A stretch of 64,000 nt of DNA from Candidatus Poribacteria bacterium (GCA_028824685.1 JAPPCZ010000086.1:304345-368344), one strand, 5' to 3'; numbered from the stretch's first letter, positions 1 through 8,384 are shown. The notes: generated from the sequence alone by a model not told the origin. Translations and numbers: made by a program.

Positions 1-1021
1 CGTTATGAAAATGGATAGCGCGTAGTTCCTTTGCATTAGAGACGACATCCCAGGTTGTTCCACCATCGGTGGTGTGAAGGATAGTTGCCTTATCTCCGAC
101 TACCCAACCTTCGTTTGGACTAATCATGTGCACACCCTGCAGACGCGCAGCAACAGGTCGATAGTTAAGCGGTTTCCATGTTTTCCCGCCATCTTTTGTG
201 CTCAGAATTACGCCGAATTCTGCTGCAGCGATACCGATATTGTTATCGGCAAAATGGACATCCCAAATTGGCTCTGGCATTCCGTTGGAATGTGGTACAT
301 TACTCTGTTGGCCATCCCAATTCTTACCGTCCACTGTTGAAACGATGGCACCGCCTGCGCCGACTGCCCAGCCGGTTGTGTCGTTGAGCATAGAAATCGC
401 GTCAAGCGTGTTGACTGTAGCACTTGTCTGGAACTGCCAAGTGTCTCCGCCATTAGTTGTATGAAGTAGCGTTCCACCACCACCTGCTGCCCAACCAGTC
501 TCAGGTGTAACAAAATGGACACCTTCAATTGTGTTATTGGTTTCAATTGGTTGTTGTGTCCACGAGGTGCCTCCATCATTTGTATGCATGATGAATCCAC
601 CATCACCGCATGCCCAGCCATGCTGTTCATCAGCAAATGAAACTCCCAACAAGGCAACACGGGTATTAGTGGATAATTTGCTCCACTGTCGTCCCCCATC
701 AAGCGTTTTTAATACAGTCCCATTTTCGCCTACAACCCAGCCAATTTTAGGATTGATAAACCGCACTTTCTTTAATTCAATTTTGAATGGCAAAGGTCGA
801 TTCGGTTGATGGTTCCAAGTTTTACCGCCATCGGTGGTATTTAAAATGGTTGAAGCGCTCCCAACTATCCATCCGTTTTGAGCATCTACAAAAAAGACAT
901 CAGAAAAGCCAGCTTGCCACCGAGATTGGCTGACGGTTACCCACTCTTTTTGCGCGAACACAAACGGCGTTATGCAGAACAAAAAAATCAGGATGATCGA
1001 AAATAAAATTCCCCGTTTCAT
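1..1021 (-). CDS. Secreted Ycf48-like/BNR-repeat beta-propeller protein (3' end outside window)
   Basis: The reverse strand is open from an ATG at 1021 to the window edge (340 codons), so the C-terminus is missing. Residues 1-23 form a signal peptide (MKRGILF, a hydrophobic core, then a VFA-Q cleavage site). The rest is a chain of about six repeats, each with a GW-x-V/A-G-x(2)-G-T/A turn followed by H-T-T-x-D-G-G-x-T/S-W. This is the repeat of Ycf48/HCF136-like and sortilin/BNR propellers. In cyanobacteria and plants Ycf48 assists photosystem II assembly; in other bacteria such proteins are exported propellers of unknown role, and nothing here suggests photosynthesis. It is divergently oriented to the MoeB gene across a 576-base gap. 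The fold call is firm; the function is open. Confidence 0.85.
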   Translation of the reverse strand, partial: MKRGILFSIILIFLFCITPFVFAQKEWVTVSQSRWQAGFSDVFFVDAQNGWIVGSASTILNTTDGGKTWNHQPNRPLPFKIELKKVRFINPKIGWVVGENGTVLKTLDGGRQWSKLSTNTRVALLGVSFADEQHGWACGDGGFIMHTNDGGTSWTQQPIETNNTIEGVHFVTPETGWAAGGGGTLLHTTNGGDTWQFQTSATVNTLDAISMLNDTTGWAVGAGGAIVSTVDGKNWDGQQSNVPHSNGMPEPIWDVHFADNNIGIAAAEFGVILSTKDGGKTWKPLNYRPVAARLQGVHMISPNEGWVVGDKATILHTTDGGTTWDVVSNAKELRAIHFHN

Positions 1022-1075
1022 GTGAATTCCTCCTATATTATAATCTCTTAATAGCATTTACACAAATTCAGTAGT

Positions 1076-1093
1076 ACGTGGTTTTCACCACGT
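1076..1093. repeat. Short perfect palindrome of the dispersed intergenic family
   Basis: ACGTGG and CCACGT form a 6-bp stem around a TTTTCA loop. The central GGTTTTCA matches the loop of the larger palindrome at 48786-48828, so it looks like a degenerate member of that family. Confidence 0.5.
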
Positions 1094-1227
1094 TATCTAT
1101 ATTATAAAATAACATCTATATATCCGTTAAAGTATATCACGTTTCAGATTTTACGTCAACGTAATTTGAGAGGTTCTCAAAGGCATCAATTGTCTATTAA
1201 TCGCAAATTCTAACATAGGTTTCTTCT

Positions 1228-1290
1228 TGTAGAAGCGATCTCTGAATCGCGACGAAAACACTGATAGTCGGGAATCGGAGTTCCCTACCC
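1228..1290. repeat. Dispersed imperfect palindrome, copy 1
   Basis: About 63 bases starting TGTAGAAGCGATCTC and ending CGGAGTTCCCTA. The reverse complement of 34639-34704 matches it along most of its length. Each copy is itself an imperfect inverted repeat (GTAGGAGCGATCTCCGA against TCGGAGTTCCCTCCTAC). There is no coding capacity; it resembles a REP or MITE-type element. Confidence 0.75.
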
Positions 1291-1415
1291 CCAAATGCCA
1301 AAAAGCGCATTTGGCGTTGATTCACAAAACATGGCTGTCATGTTAATTGGACAATACATCACAATTAATCAGGTAAACTCGTCACTTGAATGGTTCTGAA
1401 AGGTTCTAAGCATCA

Positions 1416-1444
1416 TTGACAATAGCACGGTATCATGGTATAAT
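1416..1444 (+). promoter_or_regulatory. Consensus sigma70 promoter of the moeB selenoprotein gene
   Basis: TTGACA at 1416-1421, a 17-base spacer, and TATAAT at 1439-1444. Both hexamers match the consensus perfectly, and TGG just before the -10 gives an extended -10. Transcription should start near 1451, leaving a leader of about 147 bases. Confidence 0.8.
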
Positions 1445-1597
1445 CTTTCAGAATTAGAACGATTCATTACATTTTGGACATCTATTTGTGTAGATAGAAA
1501 ACTGCTAACCACCATCATAATAGGCTGATTATCACCGCTGAATTTATGAATTAATCGGTCTTGACAAAACAGAAACCTAAAACTTTGGAGAACAAAT

Positions 1598-2785
1598 ATG
1601 AAATCTTACAGGCAAATCGTAGAGGAGGCAAAAACAGAAATTCCAGAAGTGACCGTTGATGATGTGAAAGAAGATCAGGAAAACGGCAGTGACTTTGTAC
1701 TTCTGGATGTTCGCGATGAAGATGAATATCGCGCTGGTTATATCCCTGATGCTGTTCACGTCACACGTGGCATGTTAGAATTTTCCGTTGAAGATTACAT
1801 TCCTGACCGTGACCAAAAGGTAATCGTCTATTGTGCTGCAGGACTCCGTTCACTCCTCGCCGCAAAATCGCTCCGTGAAATGGGATACACAGACACCGTC
1901 TCCATGGCGGGTGGATACCGAGATTGGAGTGCCGCCGGTTTTCCAACCGCACAAGACAAAGAGATGTCGCATGAGCAGCTGGACCGCTATAGCAGACACT
2001 TTATGCTCACGGAAGTTGGTGAACGCGGACAGGCAAAACTCCTTGATGCGAAGGTCTTGCTTGTCGGTGCAGGTGGATTAGGTTCGCCTGCAGGCGTATA
2101 TCTTGGTGCTGCTGGCATCGGACACCTGGGAATTATAGACTCGGATGTTGTAGAGTTAAGCAACCTACAACGTCAGATTTTACATCGCACAGAAGCAGTC
2201 GGTACACCGAAAGTGCAGTCTGCTACAACGACTATCAAATCGCTTAATCCAGATGTTGAGATTACACCTTACAATCTCCGTCTAACCGCTGACAACGTTG
2301 AGGAGATTTTCTCGGAATATGACCTGATTGTTGATGGATGTGATAATTTCGCTACCCGTTACCTCGTCAACGATGCCGCAGTGCTTATGAATAAGCCGGT
2401 TGTTCACGGCAGTATTTTCCAGTTTGAAGGACAGGTCACCCTCTTTAAACCGAACGAGGGTCCGTGCTACCGATGCATGTACCCCACACCGCCACCGCCG
2501 GGCATGGTGCCGAGCTGAAGTGAGGCTGGTGTCCTGGGCGTGCTCCCAGGCGTTATTGGTGTGATGATGGCAACGGAAGCAATTAAATATATCATCGGCA
2601 TCGGTGAACCGCTCATAGGCAGGCTTGTCCTTTATGATGCACTCAGTATGACCTATCGCGAAATGAAAGTTCCGCGAGATGAAAATTGCCCACTTTGTGG
2701 TAAAAACCCGAGCATAACAAAACTAATCGACGACTACGATGCAGCTGCGGAAAATCCTGAAACCTTCGCACCCGCTGCTGATTAG
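1598..2785 (+). CDS. moeB: Rhodanese-MoeB/ThiF fusion, selenoprotein (UGA read as Sec307)
   Basis: An E1-like enzyme that would adenylate the C-terminus of a sulfur-carrier protein (MoaD/ThiS/CysO type), with a fused sulfurtransferase. A rhodanese domain comes first (about 10-118, Cys79 in CAAGLRS), then the MoeB/ThiF domain (ATP loop GAGGLG at 158-163, zinc cysteines C290-x2-C293 and C364-x2-C367). The usual MoeB-rhodanese order is the reverse. The frame runs through one TGA (2516-2518, codon 307) to TAG at 2785, giving 395 residues. That TGA falls in VPS-[TGA]-SEAGVLG, where the family has VPSCAEAGVLG. The cysteine corresponds to the one that bonds to the carrier in ThiF and Uba4/MOCS3. A perfect hairpin follows at the distance expected of a bacterial SECIS. 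The shine-dalgarno is GGAG at 1582-1585. A plain nonsense mutation is the alternative; conservation on both sides and a second selenoprotein in the window argue against it. Confidence 0.88.
2516..2551 (+). promoter_or_regulatory. bSECIS element after the moeB UGA codon
   Basis: UGA at 2516-2518 is followed by a perfect 6-bp stem, CCTGGG (2533-2538) with CCCAGG (2545-2550), enclosing the 6-base loop CGTGCT. The loop starts 20 bases after UGA and has G as its second base. Both features fit the known bacterial SECIS rule (small apical loop, G among its first two bases, roughly 16-37 bases after UGA). Confidence 0.8.
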
Positions 2786-2798
2786 CCGATTAGAGGGT

Positions 2799-2830
2799 TT
2801 GTAGTCGCGCAATTCATTGCGCCTCTTACA
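2799..2830. repeat. Dispersed palindrome (TGTAG...TTACA type)
   Basis: GCGCAAT and ATTGCGC (2807-2822) form a tight stem inside TGTAG...CTTACA ends. It lies just after moeB and is a degenerate member of the family seen perfectly at 48786-48828. Confidence 0.55.
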
Positions 2831-2950
2831 TTCAACATCATTTGGGTTTCAAATGTTACAAAGCCTCAAATGCTATATTGTTTTCAGTATTGGTATTATT
2901 CTGAATCGCGGATTATATGGATTTCACAGATTACGCTGATTTTGTGGTGA

Positions 2951-4294
2951 ATGAAAATGATTACACATATACGAATGAAAAACTTCAAGTCATGGGCAGA
3001 TAGCGGCAAGGTCGAACTTGCGGTGCTGACAGGCTTTTTTGGGACAAATAGTTCTGGGAAGAGTAGTCTGCTACAAATGCTGCTGTTACTTAAGCAAACT
3101 GCGGAGCGGAAGGATGCGGAAGAAGTTATTTTCTTTGGTGATAATAACTCTCATGTGTCTTATGTGAATCTCGGAGATTTCGGTGAAGTGATACATGGGC
3201 ATAATACGGAAGAATCACTTGAGTTGGGTTTTGGATGTAAACTCCAAGAACTTTCGGATATCCGCGTCCCACTAAAATCGAATAGGAGCAATAATACTCG
3301 CTATGTGTCGGATGGTATTGATAGTTTTAACTTTAAAACCATTATAAAGGAAAATGAAGGAAAACTCTATATTGATGACTTTAGTTACCGTTCATCTAAT
3401 TTCACTTTGGAAAAAGATCCGTACAACATGCATGTTTACCTGAATAATAGTGTAATAGGAAATATAACAGAAATAAAAAATTGCTATGGAGTGCCTGCCT
3501 CTGAGGAAAGTGGACTTGGGAAAATTTTGCAACAGTTCTCCTCTTTGTTTGGAAAACTATTCGATCATGTATACTATCTCGGTCCGACTCGAGTGAATTC
3601 ACAAAGACTCTATCAATGGGAAGGCAGGCATCCTGGGCACGCCGGACAATGGGGAAATCAAACCATTGACGCGCTTCTCTCAGCACGCGTGAGAAATTTA
3701 AAAACATCACATGAAAAAGAAGGTATCCCAATTGAGCAAAGTATTTCAGATTGGCTGCAAAAGATGGATCTGGCGCATTCGTTTTCGCTTGATTGGACAA
3801 AGGGAGCAACCTACGAAGTTCGCATCCAAAAAACACCCTCCAGTCCACCAGTAACATTAGTTGACATGGGTTATGGCTTATCTCAATTCTTGCCAGTGTT
3901 AGTTCTTTGTTACTATGCACCAGAGGGTTCAACTTTGATTTTAGAACAACCCGGTATTCACCTTCATCCAATGGTTCAATCCCAGCTCGCAGATCTTCTG
4001 ATAGAGGTAGTCAACGAACGGAAACTGCAGATTTTGGTAGAAAGCCATAGCGAACATCTGTTAACGCGTCTCCAAAGACGAATCGCAGAAAAACAAATTC
4101 CTGAAGAAAACGTTGCCCTCTATTTTTGTCGTAATAATGATGGTGCTTCCACGATTGAAAAGTTAGAAGTAGACGAAGAGTCCGGGGACATTAAGAATTG
4201 GCCTGAAAACTTCTTCGGTGATGTGATGGGGGATATGTTTGCAATGACAGACAAACAGACTGAAACCATTGCAGAAACGGAACCGGAGGGTTAA
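2951..4294 (+). CDS. SMC/OLD-like ATPase (DUF3696 type), copy 1 of ATPase-PIN module
   Basis: 447 residues. It opens with I-x-NFKSW and a Walker A loop GTNSSGKS at about 31-38. The C-terminal part has LILEQPGIHLHP (Walker B region, with EQ where ABC ATPases have DE) near residue 330, then LVESHSEHLL as the H-loop. This is the DUF3696 subgroup of AAA/ABC-like ATPases related to RecF and OLD proteins. No TOPRIM nuclease domain follows. A start at 2957 would match the MITHIR start of the paralogue at 4839 and is equally likely. Its stop overlaps the start of the PIN gene by one base (TAATG), which suggests translational coupling. The last 60 residues around the EQ motif are identical to the paralogue, while the middle is diverged. 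Role in defence is inferred from architecture. Confidence 0.8.
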   Translation: MKMITHIRMKNFKSWADSGKVELAVLTGFFGTNSSGKSSLLQMLLLLKQTAERKDAEEVIFFGDNNSHVSYVNLGDFGEVIHGHNTEESLELGFGCKLQELSDIRVPLKSNRSNNTRYVSDGIDSFNFKTIIKENEGKLYIDDFSYRSSNFTLEKDPYNMHVYLNNSVIGNITEIKNCYGVPASEESGLGKILQQFSSLFGKLFDHVYYLGPTRVNSQRLYQWEGRHPGHAGQWGNQTIDALLSARVRNLKTSHEKEGIPIEQSISDWLQKMDLAHSFSLDWTKGATYEVRIQKTPSSPPVTLVDMGYGLSQFLPVLVLCYYAPEGSTLILEQPGIHLHPMVQSQLADLLIEVVNERKLQILVESHSEHLLTRLQRRIAEKQIPEENVALYFCRNNDGASTIEKLEVDEESGDIKNWPENFFGDVMGDMFAMTDKQTETIAETEPEG

Positions 4295-4812
4295 TGGACG
4301 CAGTTGTAATTGATACGAACGTTTTGGTAGTCGCAAATGGCAAGGCTGCCGCGCCGCAGGCATCCAAAAAATGCATCACACTTTGCAGGGCAAGACTTGC
4401 TGAAATACTCAGAGGTACCGAGAGAGTGTTACTTGATGACAAAAAACGTATAATTCGAGAGTACAGAAATAACTTGAATGAAAAAGGACGTGGATTTGGT
4501 GACCGTTTCTGGCTGGAATTGAAGAGAAGATATTATAATCCGGAAGATTATCCTGAAACGGTTATCGCTGTTCAAATTACACCATTAGAAGGAAACGGTA
4601 CCGAATTTGAAGAATTTCCTAACAATGACGCGGCACTAAGCGATTTTCATAAAAAAGATAAAAAATTTGTTGCTGTTGCGCTTGCGTATCAAAGTGTTGC
4701 TGAAAAACAAGCCCCTATTCTAAAAGCAGAGGATAGTGGTTGGGAGGAATTTAGAGCTGCGCTTGCTGCCCACGGTGTGCAAGTTGATTCCATCTGTGAA
4801 GACGACATTTAA
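4294..4812 (+). CDS. PIN-like nuclease, partner of ATPase copy 1
   Basis: 172 residues with the acidic layout of a PIN ribonuclease: VVIDTNVLV near the N-terminus (Asp7), an acidic residue in the REYRNN helix (Glu56), Asp in DKKFVAVALAY (about 120), and a late Asp in EDSGW (about 147). I infer metal-dependent RNA or DNA cleavage. It is translationally coupled to the ATPase upstream and about 40 percent similar by eye to the protein at 6158. VapC-type PIN toxins are shorter (about 130 residues) and pair with small DNA-binding antitoxins. Here the partner is a 50 kDa ATPase, so a simple VapBC pair is unlikely. Confidence 0.7.
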   Translation: MDAVVIDTNVLVVANGKAAAPQASKKCITLCRARLAEILRGTERVLLDDKKRIIREYRNNLNEKGRGFGDRFWLELKRRYYNPEDYPETVIAVQITPLEGNGTEFEEFPNNDAALSDFHKKDKKFVAVALAYQSVAEKQAPILKAEDSGWEEFRAALAAHGVQVDSICEDDI

Positions 4813-4838
4813 CGTCCATATCAAGAAAGAAAAGAAGT

Positions 4839-6161
4839 ATGATTACACATATACGAGTTCAAAACTTCAAGTCGTGGGAAGATAGTGGCTATATTAAATT
4901 TGGACCGCTAACAGGCTTTTTCGGGACGAATAGTTCCGGAAAGAGTAGTTTGTTACAAATGCTGCTGCTTCTTAAGCAAACGACGGAATATAAAGATACT
5001 GAAGATGTTATCTTTTTTGGAGATGAAACTTCCTATGTAAATCTTGGTAATTTCCGTGAAGTGATCCATGCACACAGAATGATAGCACCGCTTGTATTTG
5101 AGCTTCAATGTCAACTTACCCACCCTCGCTCTCTCATCAAAATTTCTGAAGATGGTTCTCCGTGGGAGCAGAAAGTAGAGAAATTCGCTTATGAAAGTGT
5201 AATTCAAGTTGAAAATAGAGAATTAATCGTGGGAAAACTCAGTTACGGGGCTTCCCTCAATGGGGTTGCGGAAATAGTATGTAGTGAGGGACAGGCATCA
5301 TTTCGCAATACGTATGGTGAAGAATCTATTCTAAAACTGGAAAATTGTTACGGCATACGATCAACTGGGGAAACCGAAGTTGAAAAGTTTCTAAGGAAAT
5401 ACTCATCTGCATTTGAAGAGTTGTTTACGTACGTTTTCTATCTTGGTCCAACCCGTTCACATCCAAAACGTCAGTATCACTGGGAAGGTAGTCATCCCGC
5501 AGATATTGGACATTGGGGTGACAAAATGATTGATGCTCTCCTCTCTGCCCGTGTAGATTTAAAGACAATTCAGTGCGATGAAGTAAATATCTCAATTGAG
5601 GAAAAGATCTCAGAATGGCTACGAGAGATGGAGCTTGCCTATTCCTTTTTGCTTGAACGGATTGAAACGAGAGATGGAAAAGATTATGATGTTAGAATTC
5701 AAACGAAAGAGTATGGATCAAAAATAGCACTTGCAGACATGGGGTATGGATTGTCACAGTTTCTGCCTGTTCTTGTTCTCTGTTACTATGCACCAGAGGG
5801 TTCAACCTTAATTTTGGAGCAACCCGGTATCCACCTCCACCCAATGGTTCAATCCCAACTCGCGGATCTTTTGATTGAGGTCGTCAACGAACGGAAACTC
5901 CAGATTTTGGTAGAAAGCCATAGCGAACATTTCTTAACTCGTTTACAACGAAGAATTGCTGAAGAAAAAATTGCTGCAGATCAAACCGCCCTCTATTTTT
6001 GTCGGAATGATAACGGCGTTTCTAACATTGAACAGTTGAAAGTAGATGAATTCGGTAACATTGAAAACTGGCCAGAAAACTTTTTTGGTAACGAGATGGG
6101 GGACCTATTCGCAATGACTGATGCGCAAAGTGAACGTCAGAAGAGAGCGGAGGGTGAATGA
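4839..6161 (+). CDS. SMC/OLD-like ATPase (DUF3696 type), copy 2 of ATPase-PIN module
   Basis: 440 residues, a tandem paralogue of the gene at 2951. Walker A GTNSSGKS is at 29-36, with the same LILEQPGIHLHP and SHSEH motifs in the C-terminal third. The N-terminal 60 residues and the ATPase C-terminal core match copy 1 closely. The central region (about 80-280, perhaps the sensing or coiled region) differs strongly, which suggests that each copy recognises something different. It starts 26 bases after the first PIN gene and overlaps the second PIN gene by four bases (ATGA). Shine-dalgarno AAGAAAAGAAG precedes the start. Confidence 0.8.
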   Translation: MITHIRVQNFKSWEDSGYIKFGPLTGFFGTNSSGKSSLLQMLLLLKQTTEYKDTEDVIFFGDETSYVNLGNFREVIHAHRMIAPLVFELQCQLTHPRSLIKISEDGSPWEQKVEKFAYESVIQVENRELIVGKLSYGASLNGVAEIVCSEGQASFRNTYGEESILKLENCYGIRSTGETEVEKFLRKYSSAFEELFTYVFYLGPTRSHPKRQYHWEGSHPADIGHWGDKMIDALLSARVDLKTIQCDEVNISIEEKISEWLREMELAYSFLLERIETRDGKDYDVRIQTKEYGSKIALADMGYGLSQFLPVLVLCYYAPEGSTLILEQPGIHLHPMVQSQLADLLIEVVNERKLQILVESHSEHFLTRLQRRIAEEKIAADQTALYFCRNDNGVSNIEQLKVDEFGNIENWPENFFGNEMGDLFAMTDAQSERQKRAEGE

Positions 6162-6658
6162 ACGCTGTTATTGTAGATACGAACGTAATCGTCATTGCCA
6201 ACGATACAGATGATAAACGTGCAGATTGTAGAGACCTTTGTCAAGATCGCCTTCATCAGATTATCTCTCGTCGTGAAAAAGTGGTTATTGACAACAATTG
6301 GCGAATCCTTAAGGAGTACGAGCGCAATACAAAACCTAACACTCGAAAAGGGATAGGCGATGTGTTTGTGAAAACGCTACTGCGAAATCAGAAAAACGCA
6401 AATTTTTGTGCAATGGTGCATATCACTCCGCTAGCTGGAAATGGCACTGAATTTAAAGAGTTTCCAACTGACAACGCATTACGTGGCTTTGACCCTGATG
6501 ATAGGAAATTTATTGCCGTTGCAATTGCGCATCAGGCACAATTTGGGCAAACAGCAACTATTTTATTGGCAATAGATAGTGGTTGGACAAATTATATAAC
6601 CGCGCTTGCAGCACATAGCGTTGACATTCATTCTATCTGTGAAGAGGACACTTCCTGA
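6158..6658 (+). CDS. PIN-like nuclease, partner of ATPase copy 2
   Basis: 166 residues. It begins VIVDTNVIVIAND (Asp8), keeps the acidic residue in ILKEYERN, Asp in DDRKFIAVAIAH and the late Asp in AIDSGW, so all PIN positions seen in copy 1 are present. ITPLAGNGTEFKEFP is shared with copy 1. The start lies inside the end of the ATPase gene (ATGA overlap). The next gene, a permease, begins 25 bases later and is probably unrelated. Confidence 0.7.
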   Translation: MNAVIVDTNVIVIANDTDDKRADCRDLCQDRLHQIISRREKVVIDNNWRILKEYERNTKPNTRKGIGDVFVKTLLRNQKNANFCAMVHITPLAGNGTEFKEFPTDNALRGFDPDDRKFIAVAIAHQAQFGQTATILLAIDSGWTNYITALAAHSVDIHSICEEDTS

Positions 6659-6683
6659 GACGTTATCCCGAACCCTATACCAA

Positions 6684-7541
6684 ATGCGTCGTAATTACCG
6701 CCTCTTAATCCTACTCTCCCTACTCTCCCCCGTTATTCTCTGGCTTGTCTGTTTCTTTTTTCTTCCCCTCATCTCTGTCCTCATCTATAGTTTTGTGGAG
6801 CGCGGCACCTATGGCGGAGTAGAGTGGAACTTCACACTGGAAAACTATCAGCGTCTGTTCGACGGACTCTATCTCGGCATACTTTGGCGTTCAATTTCAA
6901 CAGCACTCGTCTGCACAGCGATTTGTTTGCTTGTCGGTTATCCGTTTGCCTATTACTTGGCATGCTACAAACCGAAATGGCGAAATGTGTTGTTACTTTT
7001 GGTAGTTGTCCCGTTTTGGATTAACTTCCTGATACGCACCTATGCATGGATACTGATTTTACGCACAGAAGGGCTGCTGAACAGTTTTCTCGCCCTACTA
7101 ATTCCAGGATTTCAGCCCTTAGAACTCCTCAATACACCTTTTGCAGTGCAGATTGGTCTGGTTTACGGCTATCTACCATTCATGATACTACCGCTATACG
7201 CTGCATTAGAGCAGTTGGATTTGTCGCTGATAGATGCAGCGAAAGATTTGGGAGCATCTCCACGTCATGCTTTTTGGCATATCACCCTGCCGCTTAGCCT
7301 TCCCGGCATTCTTGCAGGCTCAATGTTAGTTTTTATCCCAACGGTTGGTGCATTTCTAACGCCAGATATCCTCGGTGGTGGAAAGGTAAGCTTTATCGGC
7401 AATGTAATTGAACGACAATTCAAAACAGCGCGAGATTATCCATTTGGTTCTGCTCTCTCATTCATGCTGATGGCGATAGTACTTGCAGGGACTATACTAT
7501 ATTTCCGTGCTTTGCAAGGCAGCGAATCTGCAGAAACTTAG
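6684..7541 (+). CDS. potB: ABC transporter permease, PotB type
   Basis: 285 residues from ATG 6684. The open frame extends further upstream into the PIN gene, but a start at MRRNYRLLILL gives a normal PotB N-terminus. Six hydrophobic segments and the EAA loop (DAAKDLGASPRHAFWHITLPLSLPG region, near residue 195) mark a binding-protein-dependent permease of the spermidine/putrescine family. It would form the channel with the downstream PotC-like protein. No PotA-type ATPase or PotD-type binding protein is adjacent, and the space where potA usually lies is taken by the ATPase-PIN modules. The substrate (polyamine, or another cation or organic compound) cannot be told from sequence. Confidence 0.82.
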   Translation: MRRNYRLLILLSLLSPVILWLVCFFFLPLISVLIYSFVERGTYGGVEWNFTLENYQRLFDGLYLGILWRSISTALVCTAICLLVGYPFAYYLACYKPKWRNVLLLLVVVPFWINFLIRTYAWILILRTEGLLNSFLALLIPGFQPLELLNTPFAVQIGLVYGYLPFMILPLYAALEQLDLSLIDAAKDLGASPRHAFWHITLPLSLPGILAGSMLVFIPTVGAFLTPDILGGGKVSFIGNVIERQFKTARDYPFGSALSFMLMAIVLAGTILYFRALQGSESAET

Positions 7542-7578
7542 TCAAGGTTACGGCACACGGATTTTGCCTACTACTTCA

Positions 7579-8352
7579 ATGAAACGACTTCTTGAAATCA
7601 ATATCTGCTTAGTCTTTCTTTTCCTCTATATCCCGATTTTAGTTGTTGTTATGTTCTCATTCAACAGTGGGGATCAGATTGCGGTTTGGGAAGGGTTTTC
7701 GCTCAACTGGTATGCAAAGTTGTTCAAGAATCCTGATGTGTGGCGTGCATGTAAAAATAGTTTGATCATCGCAGGTGTTGCGACGTTCATCTCAACCATC
7801 ATCGGGACCGCTGCAGCACTCGCAATAGAAAAATATCGATTTCGGATTCGCACTGCTTTAACCCGTGTGCTCTATCTACCACTCATCATACCTGATATTG
7901 TCTTAGCGATTGCCTTGTTGACGTTTTATGTACAGGTCAAATTTTCACGTGGATTAACGTCGGTGATTTTAGCGCACGTAGTTTTCAACATCGCTTACGT
8001 TACAATAGTTGTCCGCGCGCGTTTGGAGGGTTACGATGACACCATAGAGGAAGCAGCGCTTGATCTTGGCGCAAACCGATGGCAAACATTTTGGCGGATT
8101 ACGTTCCCGCTTATTGCTCCCGGTATCATCGGTGGTGCACTGCTCGCTTTCACGCTCTCAATAGACGACTTTGTCATCACATTCTTTACTGCAGGCGTTG
8201 GATCAACAACGCTTTCAGTATATATCTATTCCAGTTTAAAGTACGGTATCACACCAGAGTTAAACGCCATTTCAACGATGTTGTTAGTAAATTCAATCGT
8301 ATTCATTTTGTTATTCCTGTGGTTTCGGGGACGAAACACACAAACGAGTTAA
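7579..8352 (+). CDS. potC: ABC transporter permease, PotC type
   Basis: 257 residues starting MKRLLEIN at 7579, 37 bases after potB. Six membrane segments are visible. The FSFN(S)G motif after the first helix is typical of PotC, and the EAA loop reads EEAALDLGANRWQTFWRITFPL. It should dimerise with the upstream permease. The end of the gene is followed by an extended -10 box and then a strong terminator (8476-8507). Substrate unknown; polyamine transport is the default for the family. Confidence 0.82.
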   Translation: MKRLLEINICLVFLFLYIPILVVVMFSFNSGDQIAVWEGFSLNWYAKLFKNPDVWRACKNSLIIAGVATFISTIIGTAAALAIEKYRFRIRTALTRVLYLPLIIPDIVLAIALLTFYVQVKFSRGLTSVILAHVVFNIAYVTIVVRARLEGYDDTIEEAALDLGANRWQTFWRITFPLIAPGIIGGALLAFTLSIDDFVITFFTAGVGSTTLSVYIYSSLKYGITPELNAISTMLLVNSIVFILLFLWFRGRNTQTS

Positions 8353-8369
8353 CCAATTACTTGAAATTA

Positions 8370-8378
8370 TGGTATAAT
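8370..8378 (+). promoter_or_regulatory. Extended -10 promoter downstream of potC
   Basis: TGG followed by TATAAT (8373-8378), matching the extended -10 seen elsewhere in this window. The -35 is weak (TTAACC at 18 bases). It would give a transcript starting near 8385. Confidence 0.45.
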
Positions 8379-8384
8379 GTAGTG

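Larger units (their letters stand above)
1022..1597. other. Intergenic region with two palindromes and a promoter
   Basis: No convincing coding sequence lies here. The gap separates two divergent genes. It holds a short perfect palindrome (1076-1093), a longer imperfect palindrome that recurs at 34639-34704 (1228-1290), a small hairpin around 1296-1316 (GCCAAA / TTTGGC), and a consensus promoter at 1416-1444 reading right. The MoeB leader from about 1451 to 1597 shows no strong fold. Confidence 0.7.

Noticed and set aside
208..702. 164-residue minus-strand open frame
   Set aside because: It lies in another frame of the Ycf48-like gene. The true frame shows a signal peptide and regular GW/DGG repeats; this one shows neither.
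2540..2785. Separate 81-residue gene after the rhodanese-MoeB gene
   Set aside because: It is in the same frame as the upstream gene, starts at a GTG in the middle of a conserved MoeB segment and has no ribosome site. It is the C-terminal part of the selenoprotein.
4294..6658. VapBC-type toxin-antitoxin pairs
   Set aside because: The PIN proteins are longer than VapC and their partners are large ATPases, not small DNA-binding antitoxins.
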